The notes under the pieces: model-generated
Database searches by the model: none
The model's input: the letters and a program-made list of their open reading frames with translations, nothing else
Told to the model about the DNA's origin: nothing
Assembly: GCF_001649575.2 (NCBI RefSeq)
Contig: NC_051431.1
Coordinates: forward strand, 7,938,283 to 8,002,282
Direction of reading: 5' to 3'
DNA length: 64,000 nucleotides
Source of the DNA: Kryptolebias marmoratus
Lineage: Eukaryota > Chordata > Actinopteri > Cyprinodontiformes > Rivulidae
Translations under genes and position numbers: made by a program
In this document: piece by piece, positions 1 to 11,204 of the stretch
Layout: the number at the start of each line of letters is the position of its first letter
Position numbering within the stretch: the first letter of the stretch is position 1

Positions 1-6
1 ATAACA

Positions 7-540
7 AATTAAACCTCTAGCATTAATTGAAGGAATGCATATAGCCTTCTGCCTTTCATGGTAGAAAGTCTGAAATTTTCATTATCTCATGTATCATGAG
101 ATTATTTGCCAATAGATAGACAGTGTTGATGATAACAGTTAATGCCCAAGTTTCAAGCACTGATGATGTCTAATGAATAGTGCTCAGAGTATGAGTTCAG
201 GATGACTTTTGGCGACCACCACTACAAGGTTTAGCTCAGTCTCTGTAAAATTGACTGAATTTTAGCTTTTTTTGTGTTTTGTAAGGTCAGTTTGCTGTGG
301 TGGCTACCTTGATTGGGTTGATTCCAAGGCTATTCAGTTATAGAAAGCTCCATTAAACTTCCTTCAGTGGTTTATTAGACGTTTTGCCAGCAGGTGGACA
401 AACTTCAATCTCGTAATGGCAATGTTTTAAGAACAGCGTAATAATTCTTAAAGTATAGGTTGGGGAGGACTCTTAGCTACTACCATACCAAATAATTGAC
501 TCAGGTTTAGCTACTATAACTATTTTATAAACCATTAGGA
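7..540 (+). repeat. PMR copy 1 (A end, one full and one cut module)
   Basis: The copy starts with the A end (CTAGCATTAATTGAAGGAATGC), in which the left palindrome arm is mutated. The linker follows, then a module at about 215-400 (TTTAGCTCAGTCTCTGTAAAATTGACTGA through GTTTTGCCAGCAGG). A second module begins at about 470 (TTAGCTACTACCATACCAAAT) and is lost by about 540. There is no B end and no coding frame. The family assignment rests on shared order and sequence with 15 other copies in this window; the transposon class is unknown. Confidence 0.85.
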
Positions 541-1019
541 TGGTTCTTTTAGTTCAAATAGATGTGCTTATATTGTTTACCACATGATACAGTTTTCAGG
601 TTTAAGAAAAAACATATGACCATCTCAATTTCATGTTGTTGTTGCTGTTTTTCAAACAAATTATTAAAAGCTAATTAATCTAGTTGAAACCCATTTGATA
701 TGAGACTGGGTCACAATATGCACAAAAATATGTCACACCAAAAGAAAAACAACAAAAAGAATTTTATTAATATTTTCAGTAAGAAAGACTTACAGCATCA
801 AAACACTTCTTGCTGTGAAAGAAATGATAAAATCACATCTAGTGGCTCAACTGGATGGAAGAAAATCAGCATGAAGCTTCAGAACATGTTTGCTGTTAAA
901 GAAGCTAAAATCACTAATGTCATTCTTTAAAGGCATCATTTTTAGTATGGGACTGACTAAAGATTTTTAATTTTTTTTCTTAAATTTAATAGGGTCTGCC
1001 TGCAAACAACTAACTTTCT
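541..1019. other. AT-rich sequence, nothing recognised
   Basis: Simple AT-rich sequence with short A and T runs. An open frame of 76 codons at 700-930 has no protein-like features beyond lysine/asparagine richness, as expected from A-rich DNA. Confidence 0.6.
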
Positions 1020-1340
1020 TTGGGCCCAATTACTTTCTATTTATTGAACAAGACAGTGCTGATTGATGTGTGTTCACAGTGGGCGAGCCATGATTCATAG
1101 CTATTCTTTCTTTGAATATCATCACGTATACATCACGTGTCCTTTAATGAGTCACGGCTGTTATTCGATCAATGAATAATTCATCTTGCTAGTAGTTGAA
1201 AATGTATGCCTGCACATGATACATGTATCAAGTAAACAGAGCAATCTTACGCAACATTTAGCCCACAATAAACTGATGACATGATTGCGGGATTGTCAGT
1301 GTTTTATCAGATTTCTGGCAGAAAAGAGCTGCTCACTGAA
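1020..1340. promoter_or_regulatory. Candidate regulatory block with E-box, AP-1-like and HOX/TALE-like motifs
   Basis: Unique, balanced-composition sequence between an AT-rich stretch and a probable transposon. Visible motifs are a perfect CACGTG E-box at 1134-1139, TGAGTCA (AP-1 core) at 1148-1154, GATTGATG near 1061, and ACAATAAACTGATGACATG near 1264-1282, which resembles HOX/PBX/MEIS-type sites. Single motifs occur by chance; the argument is their density in non-repetitive DNA. A conserved non-coding element is the inference; ordinary unique DNA is the alternative. Confidence 0.25.
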
Positions 1341-1432
1341 AATAACCTTTTAGTGGAAATCTTTTATATAAACTGAAACTTCCAGTCAACCATTCTTCAC
1401 CCCCAAAACTATGTACTGAATACATAAATGGC

Positions 1433-2193
1433 CAGATGTGGACCAAGCAGCTGCTTAGGGCCTCCAGGCCTGCATGGACCCCCCAAGAGTGCCTGAATAT
1501 TTACATAAAACCAAGTGACAAGTGGTTTAATCTACATTAGTTGTAATCAAAATGATAATAGAGTGATAAATTAATGCTAATTTATTGATGTCTGCTTCTT
1601 GAATCTGAGCTGGATCACAACACTGTAACTATTTGTTGTTAGATCTCACAACGTTAATGAGATTTTTTTTCCAAGGTTCCAAATAGTTATGATCCTTTTA
1701 ACATATCATTATGTTACATTGTGCAACAAGCTGCTTAGACTGTACATGTTTTCTTAGTAAAGTAACTTGTTACTGTGTAGGCTTCCCTCTCTGAAAACAA
1801 TAAACTATCAGATTTCTGCATAGTTTGTTCAACTAAACTGTAAAAATAAGGACAAATGAAAACAGTGTCAATAGCAAAACAAACTTTTTTTTACTAGACC
1901 TGAAATTAAAGGGTATAGGAAGGTTACAAACCTATTACAGAAATTTAAAGGTTAAACAAAACTGCAAATTGTCAAAGAAAACATTCTGTTATACAGTCAG
2001 TTTACAGAATTCATTGCCTGCTCGGTGTATTAAAACTAGTTGTGTTGAAAGCAAAATGCACAAACAATCAAGCACCAACAATATAAAGCAATATTAGAAG
2101 TGTTGGCGTGGTGAGTAGGCCATGGGCTTAATTGAAAAGATGACTCCAAATGACATTTGATTTAGGGCCCCATACAGCTTTTGGCCCAGGGTG
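1433..2193. mobile_element. Possible non-autonomous DNA transposon with imperfect terminal inverted repeats
   Basis: The left end at 1433-1463 (core CCAAGCAGCTGCTTAGGGCC) matches the reverse complement of the right end at 2164-2193 (core CCAAAAGCTGTATGGGGCCC) with a few differences and a small gap, giving imperfect inverted repeats of about 30 bp around 760 bp. The interior is AT-rich with no ORF. The GGGCCC-rich ends recall hAT-type fish remnants, but that is only an impression. No target-site duplication is visible. Confidence 0.35.
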
Positions 2194-2384
2194 AATCCTT
2201 CCTCATCCTAGCTTGGCCTCCAGCTGTTTACAATACCAATAAATATTTTTTTGTTTCATTCATTCAAAGTTATTTTTGTCCCACAAGATGTTTTCATGAA
2301 TGACCATTCCTGTAAGGGTGTCTCTATCTCTAGAGACTCCTCATAAACAAGAATGTATAAGCATGCGCACACGCACAAATGCTC

Positions 2385-2760
2385 TGCCTTCACCTTGTTC
2401 TAGTGAAGGGGCAGGCACCATTTCTGCCTCATCTCCCCCCACTCTGCCCTTTGCTCTGCTCATTTTCCACCTGTCTCTGATCCTCTGCCTCTTTTACATT
2501 TCAATCCACTGCCTGTTCCTCCTCGTCCTGACAGGGGATTGAGCAGAGAGAGGGAGAAGGGAAGAGGGAGTTGTCCCCTTTGGGTAGCTAAGCGATTACC
2601 GTTTGAAAGATCCAATCCCTTGCATCATTCCTCTCACAACCTCCTGTGCTCTCATATTACTCTGTGGGAACCCACTTCTGCCTCCTCTGCACGTCTGGCG
2701 CCTCTACTCTTCTTTTCTTCGTCTCTCTTTATCCATTTATCCTTACTTCATTTATGACTC
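2385..2760. other. Pyrimidine-rich tract on the + strand
   Basis: Two stretches, about 2390-2535 and 2690-2760, are dominated by C and T (for example CCTCATCTCCCCCCACTC), with a short purine-rich part between at 2540-2570. Long open frames here come from the skewed composition. A degenerate polypyrimidine microsatellite is likely. Confidence 0.5.
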
Positions 2761-3029
2761 CCCTTGTTGTCTCTAATCCCACCCACAAGTAAGCAGGTTA
2801 ATTCGCCCTTATGAGTTCCTGTGTTTGATTGCCATTATAGAAAAAAGGACCCCTTTTTTTTAAAAAAAAAGAGAAAAAATAATAGTGCTTTGTGCTCGCA
2901 ATGCTGTATCTGTATGCGCACATGGATGCTCACATTTTCCGCTTGTATGTATAAGCTTGTAAAAGTCTATCCCAACATAGGCTGTGAGCTTCTTCAGGAG
3001 CCATTTCTCCTTGCCTTATCAGGCTGAGT
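2761..3029. other. Unassigned sequence with poly-T/poly-A
   Basis: Contains an 8-9 bp T run followed by an A run at about 2854-2882. Nothing else recognised. Confidence 0.5.
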
Positions 3030-3290
3030 GAGTGTTGGATACTCCAGCAGCAGAGGCAGAACCCACTGCCCGATGCTTAAGTGGAAGAGGACTAATCCCT
3101 CTTCTGAAGGCCCACTCTGGTAAACATCACTTCTCCAAATTCACCCAGCCTGTCCATTTGTAGTCATCACGACTGCGCTCTGTGGGGGAGAAATCCCTGC
3201 AAGAGCCCGATCAAATAATTATCACTAATAAATTTAATTAAGAGTCATGGGATAAGGGCTCTTTGTACATGTCTCATCCCCTGGATTCTT
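3030..3290. promoter_or_regulatory. Candidate regulatory block with homeodomain-type sites
   Basis: Unique sequence carrying ACTAATCCCT near 3090 (TAATCC, OTX/bicoid-type core) and a cluster of TAATTA/TTAAT cores at about 3215-3242, followed by GGGATAAGGG and CTTTGT. It is flanked by featureless DNA. Proposed from motif clustering alone. Confidence 0.22.
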
Positions 3291-4015
3291 TAGTACAGAC
3301 TGAAAACTAAAGTATACAGTTGCATAAACAGCAAAAGAGAGGCATGAGTGAGATGCAGATGAGTGTGGAAGGGAAGTGCCCTTATACTGTGTGAGTTTGA
3401 CCTAAATGCAAAGAGCCGACACTGGGTTTGAGAGACACATGCAAATTGCTGATTCAGCGTGTAAACACAAATTCTTATCGGATTCAGCACTACAGTTATC
3501 GGCCTACAAAGTACAGGAAAAGGTGGATCTAGGACAGAGAGGAAGAGAAAGGAAAAGGTGTACTTTTACAAAAGTATGGAAGGATCTGAGAAATAACAAG
3601 GCAAGATTGTTGATGGAGGAGCTCTGGACATGAAGAAGGTGATGTCTGAGCAGGAAACAGTTGAGTGGACCTCTCTTAAATATCATCCTGACTAATCCAG
3701 AATCTTCCCCATGGTCGTCTGACCTGCTGTCTGACACCCTTAATAAAGCACTGGATTTTACTGCTGAAAGAATAGCAACCTTAGAAATCTGAAGTTGTCT
3801 GAAGCTAGGAGCTAAAGTGCAAGTGGATTTTTTTTTTCAAAAAGGGTTTTCATTTAAACCTTTGCAGTATATTTCACAGATTTTATTTTTAGAAAAGGAT
3901 GACCTTCCAACTGAATGCAGACTGATATTTTTAAGAAAAGAAAGATTACATCTTGTATAAAAACAAAATGGTAAAAACATCAGATCAACTCTCAGCTCTG
4001 AAAAAAGAAAAGAAT
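3291..4015. other. Unassigned unique sequence
   Basis: No repeat, splice-site pair or protein-like frame recognised. The overlapping 75-77 codon frames on both strands near 3400-3740 are not persuasive. Confidence 0.5.
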
Positions 4016-4690
4016 TAAAGACCTAGCATTCCCTAAATGAATAAAACTGCCTTTCATGTCAGAATTAAGAGCATTTTACTTTGAGAATATGTAGCCGGTT
4101 TAATCAAACCTTGAAAATACTGTCATGTGCTGTCTCATGCCATGTCATGAGATGGGATGCTATGTGTACATGTGCGAATCACTCTCAGCTACTACCATGC
4201 CAAATTTTAGCTCAATATCTGTAAAACTAATTGAGTTGCAGCCATTTTTGTGTTTGAAATTGTCAGTTAGCTGTGATGGTCATCTTGAATTGGTATGAGA
4301 TTTAGATCCACATCCAATGATAATGCTTTCTGAAAGTTTCATTAAAACCATCCAGTGGCTCATGAGACATTTTGCTCCAACAATTATTGCAAAAGTTTTA
4401 AGCAAAGATCTTGCCCAAAATGTAGCACTTGGATGATAAATACTAATATTGCTACTACCACACTAAATCATAGCTCAATATCTACAAAACTGGCTGAGTT
4501 ATAGCTACTTTTGTATTTTCTAAAGTCATTTGACTGTGGCAGCTGTCGATCTACATCCAATGATTATTTCCAAAAAAATCATTTAAATCCATAAAAATCT
4601 TAGCTCAAACAGCCCTTTTTGGTCTTTTTAAGGTCAGTTGGCCATAGCAGCAACATTATTGTTCACTTTAACCTTTTGGGGGAAGGCAAC
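4016..4690 (+). repeat. PMR copy 2 (A end, two modules plus a partial third, B-end remnant)
   Basis: Starts at AAGACCTAGCATTCCC (A end, palindrome largely destroyed), then linker and modules at about 4195-4385 and 4455-4600. A scrambled partial module begins at about 4605 (TTAGCTCAAACAG, then AAGGTCAGTTGGCC). It ends near ACATTATTGTTCAC, the decayed B end. AGCCATTTTTGTG near 4237 matches the module's second YY1-like core. Confidence 0.85.
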
Positions 4691-5704
4691 AAAAACACAA
4701 GCTTTCAATAATTTGCTGATAACATTGTCTGTCTCAATATAGATCCTAGTCCAGTTTATCACTGATCATAGTGATGTATTAGAAATAGACACGTTGAACC
4801 GAAACATCAAGTACTTTGACTAAAAATGACTTTTTGTGTTTTTACCCTGAAGTGAAACTACTGTAAGTTCTCCAGCTTGCTCAAAACGAACAGGTGAAAC
4901 AAGGATAAACCAGTTCAGTTGGTTACAGGGCAGATGCTGGCCCATTAAAGTTTAATTTCGTTTTTTGCTTTGTTGTGCATTACAAAAAGAGTTTGACATC
5001 AGTTTATAAAAGCTTTATTGTTCCCATGGGGTTAGTGGAGGTCATTATCTGCTTAGCTTGCTGCTATGAACAAAGGCATTAAACAGGAGAAGGTCAGATG
5101 GAAAAAGAGATCTGCCACATGGTGTGACAAGTCTTTGATGGGAAAATTAATCAAAACCACCAGCGTATCTGTCAGCACTGTGATTTTTCACCGTAACACT
5201 TCCTTTAGCCATTTTGGATCCATTTTAAAGGTGGGTGGATGGTTAAAGGAACATGGTTGTAAATTGAAATTCATTGAAGTGGGCTTTGCATACACACAGC
5301 ACTCTGCTCTGCATGGGTGGCTGGCTCTCTACTCAATCAAGTCTGCAAAAAATTGACCTACATAATCAATTTTTCTGTGAGGCGGGAGAAGTGCTACATG
5401 TTTTTATTTTCTTTTTTCAATTTTTCCAGGTCGACTGCTTTTTTATTTTTTTTGCAGAGGAGTCATACTTGCCATCAAACACCTTAAAAACATATAAAAA
5501 CAGTTATTGGCAATAACAATGTGTCATGCAAAGTATCAAAAACAGGAAAAATGCTGTTCTACCTCATAAAAAACATCCTTTGCATACAAATTCAGTTATT
5601 TGCAGATGAACAATTTTAGTACATGTTCACTAATATAGTTTTGTCATACACATTTGCATTTGTACTCTAAATAAAACTGCTGAACACAAATTCAATTATA
5701 TAAG
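4691..5704. other. Unassigned unique sequence
   Basis: Lies between two inverted PMR copies. The 96-codon frame at 5066-5356 begins at an ATG but has no recognisable domain; T runs lie at 5404-5452. Confidence 0.5.
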
Positions 5705-6312
5705 TTAAACTAATTCAAGATGGCTACCACAGCCAACTAACCTAAGAGTACACAAAAAATGGCTTTAAGTCAGCCAGTTTTAAGGAAATTGAGCTACGAT
5801 TTGGTGTGGTAGTAGTTGAACATCACCCCAATAAATACTTTCATCACTTCACATTATGCAACACTTTTGCCTAAAACTTTGACTTTAACTGTTGAAATCA
5901 GCCTTGTTTGTCTGTTAGCAAAATAACTCACAATCTTCTGGATGGTGTTTATTGAAACTCTCAGAAAATAATCATTAAATGCACATCTACTGATTAACGT
6001 TTGGAGCATTCCTAATTCAAGATGGCTACCACAGCTAATCAATACTAACACAAAAATAATTCTAACTCAGTCAATTTTACAGATAATAAGCTGAAACCTT
6101 GCGTGGTAGTTGCTGAGAGTCTTCTTCAACAAATACTAAGTGCTTACAAATCACGCAAGATTTCATAATATTGCATGAGATTAACACTATTTACAAAGTT
6201 TGACTAAAACAACTATAACTTGCTCCCTTCTCATGATAAAATTATCTCAATTTGAAACTCTGGCATGAAAGGTGGTGGGTGATATGCAATCTTTAAAAGA
6301 ATGTTAAGCCTT
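5705..6312 (-). repeat. PMR copy 3 (two modules, A end)
   Basis: Read on -, it has a decayed A end at 6286-6312, the linker with CATGAAAGGTGGTGGGTGATATGC visible on + just before it, and two modules about 295 bp apart. Perfect YY1-like cores CAAGATGGC lie at 5716-5724 and 6018-6026. The B end is missing. Confidence 0.88.
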
Positions 6313-6599
6313 TTATTCAATATTGTTTTTCCCAGTGTCACCAATTAAGCTGAGAGCTTAAGAACAGATTTGATTAAATGTGTTTATGAAGCCAGACTGA
6401 CATCTCATACAACCTCAGCAATCAGCTTCTGTGGCTGGATTAGGGTTAATCAAAGTTCAAGTCTGTTTGAATCCCTAAAGAAGACACAGGGGAAACTGTG
6501 GACCAAGGTTAGAGTAATTGTTATGGAGCACGTTCTGAGAAATTCACATTCATCAGTCGACTCAGAAGAAAAACTGAAAGAGTGAGCAACATCAGATCC

Positions 6600-7130
6600 T
6601 AATTTGTTCAGATAGGATAAGACAGGTCTCAAAAGTCCATTAGTTGTTGTCTACGTCTTCGAGACGGCTGCACATTCAGACCTCTCATCAATCTTTCAGG
6701 ACATTTAGGTGTGAACGCAAGGTGGGTTTGGGAATGGATCGGTGCCAGATCCCGAGCTGATCCAAACAAGCTCAGACAAGCTGCAGCAGCTGGCTGGGCT
6801 TGGTTGGTCTGCTCTGGTCTGGTGGATGGCCACCAGAGGAGCTCAACCTGTTTGTCTTTCTGTGCAGCAACAAAACACACGGGCACAGCACAGCCAGTGC
6901 CAATATTTTGGCCACATTCGTTGAATGCGTGCGTGTCGGACGCTTCAGTAACAACAGGGAATGGGGAGATCGGAGAAGCATGCTGATAAAGTGTTTCTCT
7001 CTGGTACTGAAACCACACAGCACTTTGATCCATTTTTACACATCCAATCCAATACGCACAAACACAGAAGATTTTTCAGGCTGTCAGCTGTCAGTGAATA
7101 CACTATGACTGAGCGCTGTCTTTTCCTCTT
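6600..7130. other. GC-richer unique island with overlapping chance ORFs
   Basis: Composition rises clearly above the AT-rich background, so stop codons are rare and frames of 60-134 codons overlap on both strands. No frame has splice signals at its edges or a recognisable domain, and equal openness on both strands argues against coding. It could be a regulatory element or a decayed exon. I do not recognise it. Confidence 0.35.
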
Positions 7131-7261
7131 CAAAGCAGGTCACCCCACAAGAAAAGAAATGTTATTTTCTGTCAAAAATATGTTACAGATTTAGGTGTCC
7201 AATGTAACTGTCAGGGAAAACTAATGAGCATCAATTCTCATTCCTCACTTTTTCCTTCACA

Positions 7262-7305
7262 TACACACACTCACACACACACACACACACACACATACAT
7301 ACACA
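7262..7305. repeat. (AC)n microsatellite
   Basis: An almost uninterrupted AC run from 7272 to 7295, with imperfect extensions (ATACACACAC before, ATACATACAC after). Confidence 0.95.
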
Positions 7306-8014
7306 AAGCACCAGCATCAAATCTGTAGCTCCACCAGTCAGAGACTTACTCTACTTTGTTGCGGGAGCAGTCGCTCTGTTACTGATCCTGTTTGTTTCTG
7401 CTTTTTGATCGAGTTGAGTGTCCTTGGTGCGCAGTCGGAATATTGTGGGCAGACACAGAAACAAACAATCAAAGACTTACTTTGTCTATTTTGTGTTCAC
7501 CGTTTAAAAAATGTTTTTCATACAGATAGGTAGTATACAGTCTTAAAAAAAATGAATGTATATTATTATGTAGATTTTCAAAATACTTCATTAAACTGGA
7601 ATGGTTATTTTTAACTATCAAAGCATTACACATCCAGATAACATTTTTTTTCCAATAATCTGTTTGTTTTTTTTTTCTAAGTTGAATGGAAATACCATCA
7701 TGAAGTGCTCTTAAGCATTTGCATTTTTGAGTGGCTTCAATTAACCTTTTTAATGATTGCACAGTGTGAAATGCTGGGGTCCACTGGTAATCCAATCATT
7801 ATTGTTTGGCAGATCTACTTGACTTTGCCTTGGCAGCCAACTAATTCATCTCATGTGTTTGCCTGTCAAAGTCCCTAAATCTTCTGGTTTGAAACGGATC
7901 TGCTGTTTAAAGCAGCAAAAATGAGGTAAAATACATGTGCAAATGTCTGTCATTTCTTGTGAGATAGCAAAATGTTAAAGAGATAAAAAGACATCCAACT
8001 GCTGTAAACCTCCA
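7306..8014. other. Unassigned unique sequence
   Basis: A 108-codon minus frame at 7469-7795 is lysine/asparagine-rich with no domain and lies over short homopolymers. Nothing else recognised. Confidence 0.5.
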
Positions 8015-8115
8015 CATTTATGTCTAGGTTCAGTTCAGAACCACCAGTTAACCTAACATTCAGAGAAACCAGACAGTTTGGAGAAAACCCATTCAGGCAA
8101 TGTTCAGTGCCAACT
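8015..8115 (+). repeat. Degraded copy of the common teleost repeat that ends in (ATCC)n
   Basis: CACCAGTTAACCTAACATTC followed by GGAGAAAACCCATTCAGGCA matches, from memory, the internal segment of a very common fish repeat (CCAGTTAACCTAACATGCAT ... GGAGAAAACCCACGCA). It is the part downstream of the segment found at 50867-51040, in the same orientation. About 100 bp survive. Confidence 0.55.
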
Positions 8116-9532
8116 ATCACACCGCCGAATATAACTAATGTTCTGAAACATACATTTTTTGATTCTCCTGACAAATTAATATGCAGACAAGTATCAAGTG
8201 ATAACCATTTTCTTTGTTAGAAAATGGCATTCACATTTAATAAAAGACAAAAAGTTGAAAAATAAACCTAAGAAGGACACAGAGATGAATACAGACATAT
8301 TTAATAATTTATGAGTTACAGGGTTTTCTTTTATTGATAAATGTACATGCCTTTTGCCTTCATTGTAGTCAAAAGACGGCGTGATTTAGAGTTTATTCTA
8401 GTTTGATGTATCTGGCTCCATAAAAAATAAGTTTAAAATATTTATTTTGCAAGGACATTGACAACATTAGTTACAAATAGCAATGAACAGCGTCTGCTTA
8501 CTTGTCTGAGCCGTGAATCCGAAAGCTCTGGCGCCCACTGCTCCATGCTTCTTGAATCAACTTGATTTTTTTTAACTGAATAGATCTCACAGACAAGTGA
8601 TGAGCCTCAAACTACCATCATCTGTCTGTAATGCTCCATAGCGTCATAAGAGCACTCACCGTTGATAAGAGAACTGTTCCCCATCAACTACAGTGAGGCC
8701 ACAATTTAGGCTACATCAGCCATCTCAGAGCCTTTTACTGACTGCACTAAATGATGTCGTGCTGTCATGAAACCCATGATGTTCTTAGCTTTTTTTATGT
8801 TTTTGAAAAAACTGATTTATGAAAAGACATTTTCCATTCTGTAAAAGAGTATCATCAGACTTCTATTCAAGCCTGTATCCACGTCCCAATAGCAGTCTTC
8901 CTCTCAAAAAAAACACGCCAGTATTTGGACTTTTTGCTTTTCCTTGCCAACACTGATATTTTTGGGGGGTTCGATTTAACATATAATCCACTTATTTCAA
9001 TTTGTAACCAGCAAGAACATGCAGCTATTTGAAAGATGAGCATTCCTAAAGTAATTAACTAATATTGTGTAAAATGAGCTGCTCTGCACTCTCACACAGG
9101 AAAATACAAAAAATACAAATGAAGACATAAAAACTTTAGGAATAGTCATTGGTTAAAAAACATGTCTTCTGCACACTTTTTACAGGTAAAAAAACACCTG
9201 GTAATAACTATAGTTAAGCACAAAAAGTCCTTTCCCTGTCTGATTTAATGAACAACTGAAGAGCCTGTATAAAATGAAGCAATTTTTCAGCTCAGCTTCG
9301 AGCTATAATGTTAATTTGAAGACAAAATTTGGTTCAAAAAGAAATGAGAGCATGCAAATCATTAGATGGTATTGAAGTAAGTTTTTTTATGGATGGCAAT
9401 AAAGTTAAAATTAACAACAATTAATCACTGCAGAGGGAAAAAAAATGAATATGATTGTTCTGTCAGTGTAAAACGGTACTAATGAAGTGAGACAATAAAA
9501 ATTATTGTGAGTGAAGAAGAGGAGGGGGACAG
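8116..9532. other. Unassigned unique sequence
   Basis: AT-rich, without repeats I recognise or coding signals. A short hairpin-like ACAGGT...ACCTGGT lies near 9183-9202. Confidence 0.5.
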
Positions 9533-9600
9533 GGGGTAGAGCAGAAGGAACGCATTTCTAATCGTGAAGGACAGAGGTTTAAACCAAGACTGTGATGTAG
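9533..9600 (+). repeat. Possible tRNA-derived SINE head
   Basis: GGGGGTAGAGCAGAAGG resembles an A box of a tRNA-derived SINE, and GACAGAGGTTTAAACC about 30 bp later resembles a B box (GGTTCGAATCC). Spacing fits an internal pol III promoter and the intervening CATTTCTAATCGTGA is typical of such heads. No body or tail is recognised. Chance resemblance is possible. Confidence 0.28.
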
Positions 9601-9879
9601 AAAATGTTTGCAAACATACTTTACACTCCATTGCGTGGCTAAAAAGGTCAATCCGAGGATGGCAACGAACCAGTGTGTCTAATGATTTATCTCCCTAATC
9701 TGATGCAGATCATTAGGCAGAAGCTCCTGTACAACCAAAACAAGGCAAGCATGAAAACATCTCTAAAGAACAAAGAGCAACAACAAAAATCCCCAACTTT
9801 GGGGCTTGGTCAGTTTTTTTGTAAGTCAGGAACTACATCTAAAATTAAAAGCCTATTGATCCTTGATGGAATGTGTATT

Positions 9880-10175
9880 TATTAGGGATGATACTCTGTA
9901 ACTACTCCTCAAATTTTATCAAAATATCTGTAAAATTATTTCAGCTTTAGCTATTTTTGTGTTTACTAAAGGTGCTTATCTGTGGTAGACCTCTTGAACA
10001 GGGTTGACTCCAATTATTAATCAGTTGTAAATATCCATCCCATGATTACTTTCGATAAGTTTCATAAAACCTATCCATTGATTCTTGAAATATTTTGCTA
10101 AAAGTACAGACAAATGAACACACACACAGACATGAGCAAAAGAAATATTCCTCCTTCACTTTGGGCAGCAGGTGC
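9880..10175 (+). repeat. PMR copy 4 (single module, A end missing, B end)
   Basis: Starts inside the linker/module boundary (GATGATACTCTGTAACTACT) and carries one module. The B end follows: CAGACATGAGCAAAAG, then the decayed hairpin TTCACTTTGGGCAGC. A 5'-truncated version of the family. Confidence 0.8.
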
Positions 10176-10339
10176 TAATCAGTAACTTAATCTTAATCTA
10201 AGATTGACTAATGCTGGATAGTACTAAGTAAATACTTATAATTATTGCCAAATGTTTTTCGTCTTTACCAGACCCTATTTACGGATAGTGGGCAGCGAGG
10301 CTAAAAACATGAGCTGGTGATTTAATTTTCCTATTAACA

Positions 10340-10720
10340 GAGACTGATCAGGATGGGTATGTGGGACCAGGTGGCAGGCTTTGCGAGAGAATCAGCCCAG
10401 CTGAGACACAGCCACACTGCTGGGAAGTCACCAGCGCAACAGATGCACATATGGAGGAATTGCAAGCTTTCCTGTGGATCAGAATCTGTGTGTGTGTGTG
10501 TGTTTGTGGACGCTGCTGGAGTCTGTCACACAGCCTCCACTACAAATAGACGTGGCTCACTGGGGCAGCTGGACGGAGCATCACGGGGCAGCTGGTAATT
10601 TAGCGAGTCGCGAGGAGCGGTTGGTCAACCCAGCTGTGTTAGCTGAGGTGGTGAAATTATTGTGGGTTGCGTGACGGAGCGTGCGTCCGGACATATGTCC
10701 ACATCTGTGCATGTATGCAC
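10340..10720. promoter_or_regulatory. GC-rich block with a CpG cluster
   Basis: The block stands out in an AT-rich, CpG-poor region. Between 10571 and 10692 I count 11 CpG dinucleotides (for example TAGCGAGTCGCGAGGAGCGG). It contains a (TG)n run at 10487-10502. Frames of 62-81 codons are open on + but have no convincing donor site. It may be a small unmethylated island, promoter or enhancer; a decayed exon is the alternative. Confidence 0.3.
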
Positions 10721-11204
10721 ATTCCTCTGCAAGGATGAAAACACCAGGGGCAGCTCATCACAGATCCTTGAAGTAGACAGGGGAAATAAACAGGACTGGA
10801 GCTGAAATGACACTTCACTGAAATATTGATCATTCTCCACAGCAGAGAAAGAATATACAGGCAGGAAAAAAAAGGATGGATGGATAAAAAAGTAGAATGT
10901 AGATTTGTGACTGTAGGCACCATGCAGTATTACATCAAGCACTTTTTTTTTCTCCGATACTTTGAACCTTACACTGATATTTTGCTGGAATATCAATATG
11001 GGGTGCATAATTTCTTCTGATGGATTCTAAATTGAAATAAGCAATTTCTTACATCAAGCGGGAACAAACACAGAAGGCAAAATGCACTGTTACAAATGGA
11101 AATGTAACACTTTAAAAAGAATGTAATTATCGAATCCCTACTATAAACATACATCAACCAAACACATAGAATATAAAATTAAGGACAAAAATGCATATCA
11201 TTCA
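10721..11204. other. Unassigned sequence
   Basis: The minus frame of 127 codons at 10625-11008 crosses poly-T-derived phenylalanine/serine-rich stretches and shows no domain. Confidence 0.5.

Noticed and set aside
6629..7033. 134-codon minus-strand ORF with overlapping frames on both strands
   Set aside because: All frames are open because of local GC content; no splice signals or family resemblance.
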